Below, piece by piece: positions 21,237 through 21,251 of a stretch of 21,251 nt of DNA. Within the stretch, counting starts at the first letter, position 1. Each line of letters opens with the position of its first letter. Under the pieces are notes generated by a model that was not told the origin of the DNA, ran no database searches, and was given only the letters and a program-made list of their open reading frames with translations. Made by a program: the position numbers and the translations under genes. The DNA is from a virus: IMG/VR virus record IMGVR_UViG_3300048597_000206, positions 1-21,251 of that record. One strand, 5' to 3'.

Positions 21237-21251
21237 GGCGCCACTGTGCCG

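Noticed and set aside
20510-21244. 244-codon minus-strand frame overlapping the Rz-like and DUF2730 genes, considered as Rz1
   Set aside because: It is Pro/Arg/Cys-rich but lacks a hydrophobic signal followed by a lipobox, and it crosses two well-supported genes. No embedded Rz1 can be supported.
1-21251. CRISPR array, tRNA or rRNA genes
   Set aside because: No regularly spaced repeats, cloverleaf-like sequence or rRNA motif was noticed by eye in any intergenic stretch. A tRNA attachment site is also not expected for a transposing phage.

Overview
The window is the right-hand part of a Mu-like transposable prophage in a GC-rich proteobacterium. The host is most likely a betaproteobacterium of the Burkholderiales; this is inferred from composition and gene style, and no rRNA or host housekeeping gene is present to confirm it. 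Bases 1-126 are host DNA: the 5' part of an ABC-transporter ATPase gene up to just past its Walker A motif. At 127 the reading frame runs into a sequence that starts TG and matches, position by position, the right terminus of phage Mu as I remember it. The rest of the window is prophage. The other end, with repressor, transposase and lysis genes, lies beyond 21251.

Almost every prophage gene is on the minus strand and packed end to end, often with ATGA, TAATG or TGAATG junctions, so it reads as one late operon from 21.2 kb down to 0.24 kb. In transcription order: an Rz-like spanin candidate and a DUF2730 protein (20.5-21.2 kb); a winged-helix-like small protein and the DUF3486 small terminase (19.6-20.5 kb); small accessory ORFs, a DUF6527 protein and a 44-residue membrane protein missed by length filters (18.9-19.6 kb); the large terminase, DUF935 portal, a Cys-containing small protein, MuF and gpG (14.0-18.9 kb); an accessory insertion (11.4-13.9 kb); the I-type protease with nested scaffold, a DUF2190-like decoration protein and the major capsid protein (8.8-11.3 kb); gp35/gp36/gp37-like connector proteins (7.7-8.8 kb); and the tail module (0.24-7.7 kb). 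The tail has a tube protein, a chaperone with a second-frame extension, a 651-residue tape measure and four tip proteins, one with a LamG domain. No sheath, tail lysozyme or Mu-type baseplate gene is seen, so the particle is predicted to be a siphovirus of the B3/D3112 style: Mu-type head and packaging genes joined to a non-contractile tail.

The least ordinary part is 11.4-13.98 kb. It holds a Rha-family regulator with a C-terminal HTH, a coupled 88-residue protein, a divergently transcribed 81-residue protein, a 311-bp promoter/operator-like region with long inverted repeats, and a secreted cysteine-rich polyproline protein. Between them lies an orphan 29-codon remnant of the gpG 3' end, only about 82% identical to the intact gpG gene. 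This is a recombination scar showing that the accessory cassette was brought in by exchange with a related phage. Other points worth following are a strong intrinsic terminator between tail tube and chaperone, a -1 frame extension of the chaperone that abuts the tape-measure start codon, and repeated motifs in the right terminus that may be transposase sites.
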